Below are positions 38,697-47,440 of a DNA stretch of 64,000 nucleotides, in pieces. Both the position numbers and the translations under genes were made by a program. The notes below the pieces were generated by a model that did not search any database, was not told the DNA's origin, and was given only the letters and a program-made list of their open reading frames with translations. Positions within the stretch are counted from its first letter, which is position 1; each line of letters opens with the position of its first letter. Origin of the DNA: Pricia antarctica (GTDB taxonomy: Bacteria > Bacteroidota > Bacteroidia > Flavobacteriales > Flavobacteriaceae); NCBI GenBank assembly GCA_011050085.1, contig DRGL01000054.1, positions 28,308 through 92,307 on the forward strand, written 5' to 3'.

Positions 38697-40205
38697 TTAG
38701 TATCCTGGATTTTGTACGAGATTAAGGTTGTTTTGCATCTCAGATGTAGGAATCGGAAATAAAAGTTCCGTATCCGTAAGCGCCTTGTTTGGCAAATACG
38801 TATAGGTATGGCCCACGAAATCCTCCAAGGTGTTGTTTACGGGATTATATGCTTTTCTCCATCGTGCCATATCGAACCAGGTCTTGTTTTCAAAACTCAG
38901 TTCATGTACCCTTTCAATACGAACGGCGTCTCTAAAGGTCGCTTGGGTTAATCCTGCCAAGTCAGGTAGTTCGGCGCGTGTTCTTATCTGATTCACGGCA
39001 GCAAATGCCTCTGCTGATGGCCCAGCTCCTGCTTCATTGAGCGCTTCGGCGTACATTAACAAGACATCGGCGTAGCGGTAGATGCACCAATTCAAGTCTG
39101 ATTGGGCGCTGTCTTCATTCGCCTGAACATCAAATAGCTTAAAGATATAAGGAGCTCCTAAATTGGTACTATCGCTCCGATCGGCCTCTAGCGAATAACT
39201 GGTAAAATAAAATTGTTTCTCCTCTGCTCGCAAATCATTGGCCTCATAGGAACTTGCAAACTCGTTGGTCGAGAAAATACCTCCCGTCTGGGCGGAATAT
39301 GCGGAAATTCCTAGGTTGTAAGGCAAAATAGCAGGTTGCCAATTGCCTGACTGGATATTTGCCGCAAATTGCGTCATAAAAATATACTCCCCTGTATTTT
39401 TGGTCGCTGGATCGTGTAGTTCACCATAGGTGTCGAACAATCTAAATTCACCGGAGTCAATGACTTCTTTTGCCTTTGCAGCGGCCAGTGGATAATTTTC
39501 CGTTTTCTGAAGCGGAAAGCCTGCGGATGTTAAATATACATCTGCAAACAGGGTTTTTATAGCTCCCATTGAGACCCTCCCCGATTCATCCCTCCACGGT
39601 AATCCTGCACTTTCGGCTTCGGTAAGATCACTAATGATCAAATCGTAAATAGCCTCAGGTGAAGATTGTTCAGGATATAACTGTTCTGAATTCAGATCGA
39701 TTGAACTGGTGATAATAGGAACATTTCCAAACATGCGGACCAACCCAAAATAGTAATACGCCCGAAAGAATTTGGCTTCGGCTATGTACCGTTGTTTCTC
39801 GGTTTCATCCATGTTTATCTCTGGAATTTTTTCAATGGCCAGATTTGCTCTTGAGATACCTGTATAATATTCGTTCCAGAAACTATTCCCGTATCCGTTA
39901 TCTGAATTGTTGATCAAATCCTTTACCAAGTAAATATTTGTTGCCTGTCCGAGAGCCGTATTTGCCAATCCCGTTGCAAATTCAAGCATTAACCAGGTAC
40001 CACCACCAAAACCGCTATCTGTAATTGGTATCAAAGGCTCATAGATACCGTTTACAGCACTCTCGGCATGTTCTGCCTTTGTAAAATAGGTATCTGTAGT
40101 AAAGTTGGAAGCGTCTTCTTCATCCAAAAAATCACTACAGGCCATTGTGCTCGAAACTGCGGCGATGACCGCTATAGTCTTGATTAAATTTCTATATATC
40201 TTCAT
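38697..40205 (-). CDS. SusD/RagB-family surface glycan-binding lipoprotein
   Basis: 502 residues, lipoprotein signal with STMACSDF (Cys23). Classical RagB/SusD pattern: N-terminal SFLDEEDAS-like stretch, TPR helices (RYIAEAKFFRAYYYFGLVRMFG), and the C-terminal RERVHEL-like segment (RIERVHELSFENKTWFDMARW). It pairs with the SusC at 40226, 20 bp upstream. Binds an extracellular oligosaccharide and closes the SusC barrel. It differs from the SusD-like_2 protein at 31208, so this region has two import systems. The operon ends here at a strong terminator. Confidence 0.95.
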   Translation of the reverse strand: MKIYRNLIKTIAVIAAVSSTMACSDFLDEEDASNFTTDTYFTKAEHAESAVNGIYEPLIPITDSGFGGGTWLMLEFATGLANTALGQATNIYLVKDLINNSDNGYGNSFWNEYYTGISRANLAIEKIPEINMDETEKQRYIAEAKFFRAYYYFGLVRMFGNVPIITSSIDLNSEQLYPEQSSPEAIYDLIISDLTEAESAGLPWRDESGRVSMGAIKTLFADVYLTSAGFPLQKTENYPLAAAKAKEVIDSGEFRLFDTYGELHDPATKNTGEYIFMTQFAANIQSGNWQPAILPYNLGISAYSAQTGGIFSTNEFASSYEANDLRAEEKQFYFTSYSLEADRSDSTNLGAPYIFKLFDVQANEDSAQSDLNWCIYRYADVLLMYAEALNEAGAGPSAEAFAAVNQIRTRAELPDLAGLTQATFRDAVRIERVHELSFENKTWFDMARWRKAYNPVNNTLEDFVGHTYTYLPNKALTDTELLFPIPTSEMQNNLNLVQNPGY

Positions 40206-40225
40206 CTTATTATTTTTTAAAATTG

Positions 40226-43200
40226 TTATAGTCCAATGTTTAGCCCTAGCACAAAAGTACGTGGTCTGGGATAATCATATAGCGAAAAACCCTGATCGAA
40301 CGTTCCACCACCGTTTGAAGTTTCAGGATCATAACCCGGAAATTTCGTTGATACAAAAAAGTTTTGTACCGAAGTGTATAGTCTTAAACGGTTCAGGTGT
40401 AAACGTTGCACTAATTCTGGTTTGAAAACATAAGACAGCATCAAGTTTCTACCTCTTAAAAATGAGGCATCTTTCAATTTCCCTGAATCATTATTGGTAT
40501 CATAACCCGCTGCAATCGGCCTTATCTGTGCGATATCGGTATCTTGATTATCAGGTGTCCATGCGTTTAAAACAGTGCTGAAACTGTTGGCGATAGTTTG
40601 ACGGTCTTCGGCCGAGTGTTCGTCACGATACATAACACTGTTGCCGTATTGAAACTGTAGATCAACCAGAAGTTCGAGGTTACCATATCGAAAGGTGTTG
40701 GCAAAAGTTCCAAAACCATCAGGAATTCCTTTTCCTATGATGGCACGGTCATCACTATTGATTGCACCATCGTTATTGATATCCCGGTATTTGATATCTC
40801 CAGGCAGCCTGTCATAAATGGCAGCTTGATCCGCCTCGGAAGTATTCCAGGTACCCTCGTCGATATATCCGAAGAAAGTACTCACAGGCTCACCTACACG
40901 TATTAATGTTGATCCCAAAAAGATGTCAGACCCACCGGATAAAGCCACTACCTCGTTTTTATTAACGCTTATATTGAAATTGGTGTTCCACCCAAAAACT
41001 TCATTATCAACGTTTATGGTGTTCAAATTAACTTCAAGACCTTTGTTTTCCATACTGCCCACGTTTCTATACACATTGGTAAATCCACTGGTAGCAGGTA
41101 CGGGTGCATCGAGAAGCATGTCGGAAGTCAATTTACGGTAGAGATCCACCTCTAAGGAAACGCGGTTATCAAAAAGTCCTAGTTCTACTCCGGCATCGAC
41201 TTGTTCTGTTTTCTCCCATCGCAAATCAGGGTTTGCCATACGTTGGGGAATCGTATAGGAGGCTCGGTCACCACCAAAAATAACAGTTCCACTTTGTAAT
41301 CCCGCAAGCGCTCTATAGGCCACAATTTCAGAGTTACCGGTCACGCCATAACTTGCTCTAAGCTTTAAATTGGAAATGGTTTCGCTTTGTGATAAAAAAT
41401 CTTCGCCAGACACCCGCCATGCCAAAGCAGCGGAAGGGAAGAAAGCAAATTGATTTTCCGGACCGAATTTTGAGGATCCATCCGCCCTGCCCGTTAGGGT
41501 CAACAAATATTTGCTTTTATAATTGTAATTGACACGACCAAAATAAGAATTAAGACCGTAGGCAATACTACTTGATGTAGGTGTCTGAGGGTTTGAACCC
41601 GCACCTAAGTTGTTAAAACCATAAAAGTCATCCGCAAAACCCCTAGTCTCGGCCCGTGATCTAAATTCATCAACATGCTGCCAAGAGAGTCCCAATAATG
41701 CGGTTAAGGAATTATCGCTATCAAAATCCTTGGTATAGGTCAAGTAGTTCTCGAACTGCCATGAATTAAATCGGCTATTATCAACATAGGCGTTACCATC
41801 AGGTCTTGCGATGTACCTTAAATCACGCCCACCATAATAATCATTTCTTTGATTGATGATGTTTGTTCCAATAGTGGTTCGCAATTGCAAGTTTTTGTGC
41901 AGGGCAATGTTACTGTAGAAGTTACCCAAAACAGTCTGGGTCTTGAGAAAATAGCGTCTATCGTTGGCTACCGCGATGGGGCTTCCACCACCCTCCATAC
42001 CGGGATAATCAATATTGGAGCCGAAGGTTCCATCTGCATATCGAACCGGAATAATGGGCAATGCCTCGAAAACTTGACGCATGGTTGTAATACCTCCGCC
42101 CCCAAGTTGGTCGATTTGCTTCTCGTTTTGATCGTTATAGCTTAAACTACCACCGACCTTTAACCAGTCGTTAATATCAGTGTCTAAGGTAAACCTACCT
42201 GAATATCTTTTTAACCAAGATTCTACAATCAAACCTTCTTCATCACGAAACCCCATAAATATACCGAAGTTACTTTTGTCGCTACCTCCCGTAAATGAAA
42301 GTTGATGATTCTGGGTAACCGAGGCCCTAATGGCTTCATCTTGCCAATCGGTGTTATAGAGCGGATTTCCTTGTGCATCAAAAAGACGCGGATCCGTTCT
42401 TTTTGTTCTGGGATCGGTATAAGCGCCTCCTGCCCATCCTGCGGGATCGTATTTTTCTGCATTGGCGTAGGCAATTTCCTCGACCCTTAGGAATTCTTCG
42501 GAATTTAGCAATGAGATTTTCTTAGGCAGGGTGCCAAGGCTGAAGTCTACGTCATAATTAACGCGTCCGCCATTGGTAGAGCCTCTTTTTGTACTGACCA
42601 AAATGACCCCGTTCGCTCCTCGCGCTCCGTATATAGCTGTAGCGGAAGCGTCTTTTAAAACCTCTATGGATTCAATATCGTTTGGGTTCATATAATCAAT
42701 CGGGGTACTGCCATTCGGTAAGCTAGCGGCATTGAGAATTACTCCGTCTACTACGTACAGCGGCGTATTGGCGATACTTACCGAGGTATTTCCACGGATT
42801 CGTACTACGGTTCTGCCCCCTGGTCGTCCTGATCCCGAGGTTACGTTCACCCCGGCAATCTTACCCGCCATGGCCTGGTTCATTGAGGCTGCCGGCCTTT
42901 CTGCCAATTCTTCGGCCCTAACCGATCCAACAGCTCCGGTAAGATCGCTTTTCTTTTGGGTACCGTAACCGATAACGACAACCTCGTCGAGATTGGCGGC
43001 ATCTTCCTGTAAAGAAACGCTGATATTGGTTTGCCCTGAGATGGGCATTTCTTGGCTTGAATAACCGATGTAGGAAACGACTAGTACCGCATTATCATCG
43101 GTTACTTCAATCTGAAAATTCCCATCGAAATCTGATTGGGTTCCGTTTGAGGTGCCTTTTTCTACAATACTTGCACCTGCTAAAGGCTGGTTATTACTGT

Positions 43201-43375
43201 CATAAACTGTTCCGGTAATTGTCAAATCCTGTATATACTTCGCGTTGTTTACAACAGGAGTACCTTTTGTTACGAGATTGTTACTGAAAATTGGATTTCC
43301 ATAAAAGGAACTATAGAAAACCAAAATTGCAAAACTCCAGTACCGTTTTTTTAGTAAGACTGAAATGTTCTTCAT
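40226..43375 (-). CDS. SusC-type TonB-dependent transporter
   Basis: 1049 residues: signal sequence (1-31), carboxypeptidase-regulatory-like domain (about 50-125; GTVYDSNNQPLAGASIVEKG), TonB box-like DEVVVIGYGTQ, plug (VRIRGNTSVSIANTPLYVVDG) and the barrel ending in FVLGLNIGL. It has no STN domain, so unlike the SusC at 32752 it is not expected to signal through FecR. No regulator is encoded beside it; regulation probably acts at the promoter in the 232 bp upstream. Imports xylan- or pectin-derived oligosaccharides with the SusD at 38697. Confidence 0.95.
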   Translation of the reverse strand: MKNISVLLKKRYWSFAILVFYSSFYGNPIFSNNLVTKGTPVVNNAKYIQDLTITGTVYDSNNQPLAGASIVEKGTSNGTQSDFDGNFQIEVTDDNAVLVVSYIGYSSQEMPISGQTNISVSLQEDAANLDEVVVIGYGTQKKSDLTGAVGSVRAEELAERPAASMNQAMAGKIAGVNVTSGSGRPGGRTVVRIRGNTSVSIANTPLYVVDGVILNAASLPNGSTPIDYMNPNDIESIEVLKDASATAIYGARGANGVILVSTKRGSTNGGRVNYDVDFSLGTLPKKISLLNSEEFLRVEEIAYANAEKYDPAGWAGGAYTDPRTKRTDPRLFDAQGNPLYNTDWQDEAIRASVTQNHQLSFTGGSDKSNFGIFMGFRDEEGLIVESWLKRYSGRFTLDTDINDWLKVGGSLSYNDQNEKQIDQLGGGGITTMRQVFEALPIIPVRYADGTFGSNIDYPGMEGGGSPIAVANDRRYFLKTQTVLGNFYSNIALHKNLQLRTTIGTNIINQRNDYYGGRDLRYIARPDGNAYVDNSRFNSWQFENYLTYTKDFDSDNSLTALLGLSWQHVDEFRSRAETRGFADDFYGFNNLGAGSNPQTPTSSSIAYGLNSYFGRVNYNYKSKYLLTLTGRADGSSKFGPENQFAFFPSAALAWRVSGEDFLSQSETISNLKLRASYGVTGNSEIVAYRALAGLQSGTVIFGGDRASYTIPQRMANPDLRWEKTEQVDAGVELGLFDNRVSLEVDLYRKLTSDMLLDAPVPATSGFTNVYRNVGSMENKGLEVNLNTINVDNEVFGWNTNFNISVNKNEVVALSGGSDIFLGSTLIRVGEPVSTFFGYIDEGTWNTSEADQAAIYDRLPGDIKYRDINNDGAINSDDRAIIGKGIPDGFGTFANTFRYGNLELLVDLQFQYGNSVMYRDEHSAEDRQTIANSFSTVLNAWTPDNQDTDIAQIRPIAAGYDTNNDSGKLKDASFLRGRNLMLSYVFKPELVQRLHLNRLRLYTSVQNFFVSTKFPGYDPETSNGGGTFDQGFSLYDYPRPRTFVLGLNIGL

Positions 43376-43607
43376 GTTCTAGGTTTGTTTTAATTAGTGT
43401 TGAGTTACATATAAAGCGAAGGTAGATGTGTACTTCTTCTAAATCCACCTTTAAGATTACAAATTGTAGTATTTTTTTATCATTATTTTAAGAAATTCCT
43501 AAAATGAGGTAGGTAATTCCAGTATTTCTTTAATGTTGACCTCATAGTATAGCAAGTGGATTTGGGGATAATATCCGATTGAATGCCTAAGGTTTACGAA
43601 TATGTTA

Positions 43608-46600
43608 TTAATTCAAGGGATGCTCCCGCAGTAATTCTTCGGGAGAATAGAAGCCTTCTTTCTCCTTTGTCGCATCGCGTACCTGTTTTACTTTTTCCGG
43701 GGTTATGGGGGATGCCTTATTGCCAAACGTATTTCTAACGAAGGTGAGTACCGAAGCGATTTCCTCGTCTTTGAGCAAATTGCCGAAGGGGGTCATCGGT
43801 ACTTGTCCGGGATATTTTTTACCGTTCACTTCTATGGGACCCATCAATCCGTTGAGGGTGAGTTTTATCAATCTAACCTCACTACCGGTCACCCATTCCG
43901 AACCGGCAAGTGGTGGGAATCCTGAGGCTCCCAAGCCCAGTCCGTCCGGTTGGTGACAGGTAGAACAGTAACCATCCCTTTGATATATTTCCTGTCCCGC
44001 CAACAATAGTTCCAAATCCGAACCTTTAAGATCGGTATCTATGACTTCTTTTGCTTCCTCACCGGCCCTATGGCCATTCAAGTGGGCAATTGCAGATTCG
44101 TAAGGTTTTTCCATCCATTTATCCAAACCTTTTTTGCCAGCTTCGGTAATAATTGGGATACCTACATCTTTTCCCAACCAAGAAGCAGCGACCAAAGCTT
44201 CTAAGCGCACACGTGGATTATCGTCTTTGGCGGCCTGCATGAGTAAATCGGATTGATCCTTGATCTGATGTCCGGCATATCGAAGTACGCCAACCGCTGC
44301 GGCACGGGCTTTGAAATCCTTCGCATTAAGTACCTCTTTTAGCAATGGTTCATCAACCTTATCAAGTCCCCAGGTAACCCATAAGGCTTCCAACAAATTA
44401 TGTTCATATTGGGAATCGTTCTTATCTAGTGCCTCCGTCCAATTTTTAAGTTTTGTGAGTACTTGAGAGGCATCACGGCTTCGCAACTCTCTTTTGGTTC
44501 TATATCTTGTTCGATACTCGGGTAGTTTCAAGTTTTCTAGCAATTCCTCTATACTTGCATCAACAATCTTGGCAGGCTCGACCAAGGGTCTTGATGGGTA
44601 GGTGATTCTATAGACCCTTCCGTGCACATGATCACGGAGCGGATCACGCGCGTTATGTTGCATGTGCCCTATCAGCACATTGCTCCAATCAATAAAGTAC
44701 AGTGATCCATCCGGCGCAAATTCCATATCAACAGGACGGAAATTCTTGTCGTTCGAATAAATAAGATCTTGTTTATGCTTACTAACGTAACCTGCGGTTT
44801 CAGGGTCGTCGACCATTTCATGTTCCTTAATGCCCAAAAAACCAATAGTATTGGCAATTAACATATCGCCTTGAGTATTTTCAGGAAAATGTCGACTTGA
44901 TACAAATTCCAAACCCGAAGTCGGCCTTACCAGATGTTCCTTTTCGATAAGGTTTTCTGGAATGGGCGAACTTACCCCATATCGTGGAAGTATAGTTCCG
45001 GGCATCATCCAGGTTGCGGAAGGCCCCGAGGTGTGTTCGAAAAAAGGTTGTCCCCAATTATCGAAGGCTATGCCCCATGGATTGGGAATGGAAAGTTGGG
45101 CCGTACGTTCCAAATAATGTCGTTGGGGACTGTAGCGATAAAAGCCACCGTTTGTACCCCGTACCGGACCATAGGCCGTTTCAACATTGGTATGAAGAAA
45201 AGTGCCCTCGCCCATATAAATGGCACCCGATGGATCAGCTGAAAAAGCACTGATGGCATGATGGGTATCATGGTCGTCAAATCCACTCAATACTATTTCT
45301 TTGACATCGGCCTTATCATCGCCGTTGGTATCCTTAAGAAGGACCAAATTGGTGCCCTGGGATAAGAAAACCCCTTCAGGCGCAAACTCGAAACCGATGG
45401 TCAAATGAAGACTATCGGCGAAAATGGTTTGCTTATCCGCCTTATTATCACCGTCGGTATCTTCTAGAATCAACAGTTTGTCATTCGGTTTGCTATCCCC
45501 CGGTTTGTAATGGGGATAACTCGGCATGACTGCCACCCATAGCCGACCCTTGTTATCGAAAGAAACCTGCACTGGATTGGCGAGATCGGGAAATTCCTCT
45601 TCAGACGCAAATAGCTCGACCTTGTATCCGGGTGCGGTTTTTATTTGGGCCAATGCTTCTTCCCCATATAGATATTCGGGCGTCCCATTTTTTTCGCTCG
45701 GCTTATAATTGGTTTCCACAGCTGGGAGTTTTTTGGTGCGGGCATCGCTTTTTGCCAAATCCATTGTTTTGCCCTCTAAGGCTTCCCAAATGGCGGTATC
45801 CCGAATTGCGGTCATCTGTCGTATTTTTTCGATTTCGTACGGATAGTTGTCCGGACCGAACGGGTCATAGCGTCTACCGTAAACATGCACTCCGTTGGGT
45901 ACTTTGAAATCATTATGCCAAAACCAATTTTTCTCGTTTACCGCGGCATTCACCAATTGCCGATTTTCGTCCGCAATCTTATCTTTCTCCCCAAAAATTT
46001 TATCGGCAAGTAATGTGGCGAATTTTTCATAGCCCTGATCGGTCAGTTGAAATCCGTCTTGGGTCAAATCGGCGTTTTCAGCATCGTACCATTGCTCTGT
46101 AGGTGCAAAGGCATCGACAATTAATACTCCTTCTTCCGCAGCCACTTCTTTCATAGCCTCTGCGTAGAGTGAAAGATTTTTATTTTCTTTTTTCCCATTG
46201 GGCAAATCCATTTTCCCCGAAAGATCTTCATAGGCTATAGGTGTAACTAGAGCCAATTGCGGGGCGGTTGCTCCATTATATTTTTGGCTTAAAGTGTGTT
46301 TTATAAAAGCCCGTAATTCCTCTTTATAATTGTCCAAACCATCTGGACCTTCGAAGGATTCGGAATACCCAAAAAATGCAATGATGATATCGGCTTTTAA
46401 ACTGGTTATCCATTCGTCCGGTGATGGAAAATGGCCAATTGGTCCTGATTGATGTGAACCGTCATCCTCAACGAAATGAATCGCCTGTCCCGATTCATGT
46501 TCAAATTTTTCCGCACCGGGAAACGCCCATGGGGATGGTCTAGCCGCATGAGGTCTAAAACCGGGTGTATTGGCGCCATCGCACATATTCCGGATATACA

Positions 46601-46811
46601 ACGAATCATTAGGGTATCGAAGCTGCATCTCCGTTTCAAAATGACCAAAATTCATCATTCGTGATCCCAAATTATTTCCGACTAAAACGATATGGGCATT
46701 TTTGTTTACCGTTACTATTTTATCCTCTTGATTATCGCAACTGCAGACTACAAGGCTTAGAACAAGAAGTAGCATAAATCTATAAAAAGTTGATTTTTTA
46801 AGCATGGCCAT
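43608..46811 (-). CDS. Multidomain lipoprotein: SGNH hydrolase - dehydrogenase-like beta-propeller - HEAT repeats - cytochrome c
   Basis: About 1067 residues from the chosen start (MAMLKKSTFYRF); the frame is open to 46841, but the extra ten residues do not look like a signal. Lipobox VVCSCDN anchors it. Order: SGNH/GDSL-type domain (about 40-280), linker, NHL/sorbosone-dehydrogenase-like propeller (about 390-740; PGYKVELFASEEEFPDLANP, FAPDGSLYFIDWSNV), HEAT-like repeats (about 800-930) and a class I cytochrome c with CSTCH (C949, C952, H953) and a Met ligand in GQVPMTPFG. This is the 'putative membrane-bound dehydrogenase' architecture common in Planctomycetes and some Bacteroidetes. It may couple oxidation of a sugar or alcohol to electron transfer; no substrate or cofactor is established. 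It stands alone between two operons. Confidence 0.82.
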   Translation of the reverse strand: MAMLKKSTFYRFMLLLVLSLVVCSCDNQEDKIVTVNKNAHIVLVGNNLGSRMMNFGHFETEMQLRYPNDSLYIRNMCDGANTPGFRPHAARPSPWAFPGAEKFEHESGQAIHFVEDDGSHQSGPIGHFPSPDEWITSLKADIIIAFFGYSESFEGPDGLDNYKEELRAFIKHTLSQKYNGATAPQLALVTPIAYEDLSGKMDLPNGKKENKNLSLYAEAMKEVAAEEGVLIVDAFAPTEQWYDAENADLTQDGFQLTDQGYEKFATLLADKIFGEKDKIADENRQLVNAAVNEKNWFWHNDFKVPNGVHVYGRRYDPFGPDNYPYEIEKIRQMTAIRDTAIWEALEGKTMDLAKSDARTKKLPAVETNYKPSEKNGTPEYLYGEEALAQIKTAPGYKVELFASEEEFPDLANPVQVSFDNKGRLWVAVMPSYPHYKPGDSKPNDKLLILEDTDGDNKADKQTIFADSLHLTIGFEFAPEGVFLSQGTNLVLLKDTNGDDKADVKEIVLSGFDDHDTHHAISAFSADPSGAIYMGEGTFLHTNVETAYGPVRGTNGGFYRYSPQRHYLERTAQLSIPNPWGIAFDNWGQPFFEHTSGPSATWMMPGTILPRYGVSSPIPENLIEKEHLVRPTSGLEFVSSRHFPENTQGDMLIANTIGFLGIKEHEMVDDPETAGYVSKHKQDLIYSNDKNFRPVDMEFAPDGSLYFIDWSNVLIGHMQHNARDPLRDHVHGRVYRITYPSRPLVEPAKIVDASIEELLENLKLPEYRTRYRTKRELRSRDASQVLTKLKNWTEALDKNDSQYEHNLLEALWVTWGLDKVDEPLLKEVLNAKDFKARAAAVGVLRYAGHQIKDQSDLLMQAAKDDNPRVRLEALVAASWLGKDVGIPIITEAGKKGLDKWMEKPYESAIAHLNGHRAGEEAKEVIDTDLKGSDLELLLAGQEIYQRDGYCSTCHQPDGLGLGASGFPPLAGSEWVTGSEVRLIKLTLNGLMGPIEVNGKKYPGQVPMTPFGNLLKDEEIASVLTFVRNTFGNKASPITPEKVKQVRDATKEKEGFYSPEELLREHPLN

Positions 46812-47440
46812 TGTTTTTGTATATGATGCGCTACAATTCATGTTAAATACTTTATTTTCCTAATTGTTCGTAAAAACTTTATGGATATACTAGGGTATTA
46901 AAAATATTACTAACGAATTTATGTCAAATTCACACTGCATACTTCCTCTTTCTTGCACAAAACCGATACTTTTTTTGCTCAATTTTGTGCCAAATACAAT
47001 TATGAAGGAATTATAGAGGTATTGAAATTAGTGGGAGCTTTCTTTTCTTTGTTTATTATTCAGCGAAATTCTTGAGATTCGTTGGAAAATAAAGGCAAAG
47101 GAAATTTTAGGAGACTTGTTTCTACTACAAAATGTTATGCATAGCATTTTCAAAACTGCTTAAATATATAGGATGCCCTAACTGGAATCATTAGGATTCT
47201 TATGTTACCCTTTATCTTAATTTCTCGATAAAGGCTTTTTAATACATAAAGGGATATGACAGGAAGAAATGTATTGAAAAATTCAATATTTGAATCGGAA
47301 TTTGTAGAATGTAAATACCCAGATTTTATGAAATATGGAATGCGCTTATATGTATACTATATTCAGCTAGGTTAAGTGGTTTAGAATATTTAAATATTCA
47401 TGTTAAAATTGGATCTCTAAAATAAAGTTACTTCGTATTT
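46812..47440. other. Intergenic region upstream of the cytochrome-fused lipoprotein
   Basis: 629 bp, AT-rich, no ORF with recognisable features. It holds a hairpin (CCTTTATC 47209-47216 with GATAAAGG 47227-47234) followed by CTTTTT only on the plus strand, the wrong direction for the neighbouring genes, and a weak ACACTG half-site near 46931. Confidence 0.5.

Noticed and set aside
43392..43412. Operator-like sequence upstream of the second SusC
   Set aside because: Half-sites are separated by 6 rather than 7 bases and the right half is ACACTA; too weak to list with the others.
45014..45253. Open frames opposite long coding genes throughout the window, e.g. this one inside the cytochrome-fused gene
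   Set aside because: They lie wholly within well-supported genes in other frames and have no recognisable domains or signal peptides.
46918..46936. Possible fourth operator-like site upstream of the cytochrome-fused gene (ACACTG half-site)
   Set aside because: Only about 12 of 19 positions agree with the other sites and the left half is poor.
47209..47234. Hairpin with T tract in the 46812-47440 gap
   Set aside because: The T tract follows only on the plus strand while all neighbouring genes are on the minus strand, and it is over 200 bp from the GH78 stop; not called as a terminator.
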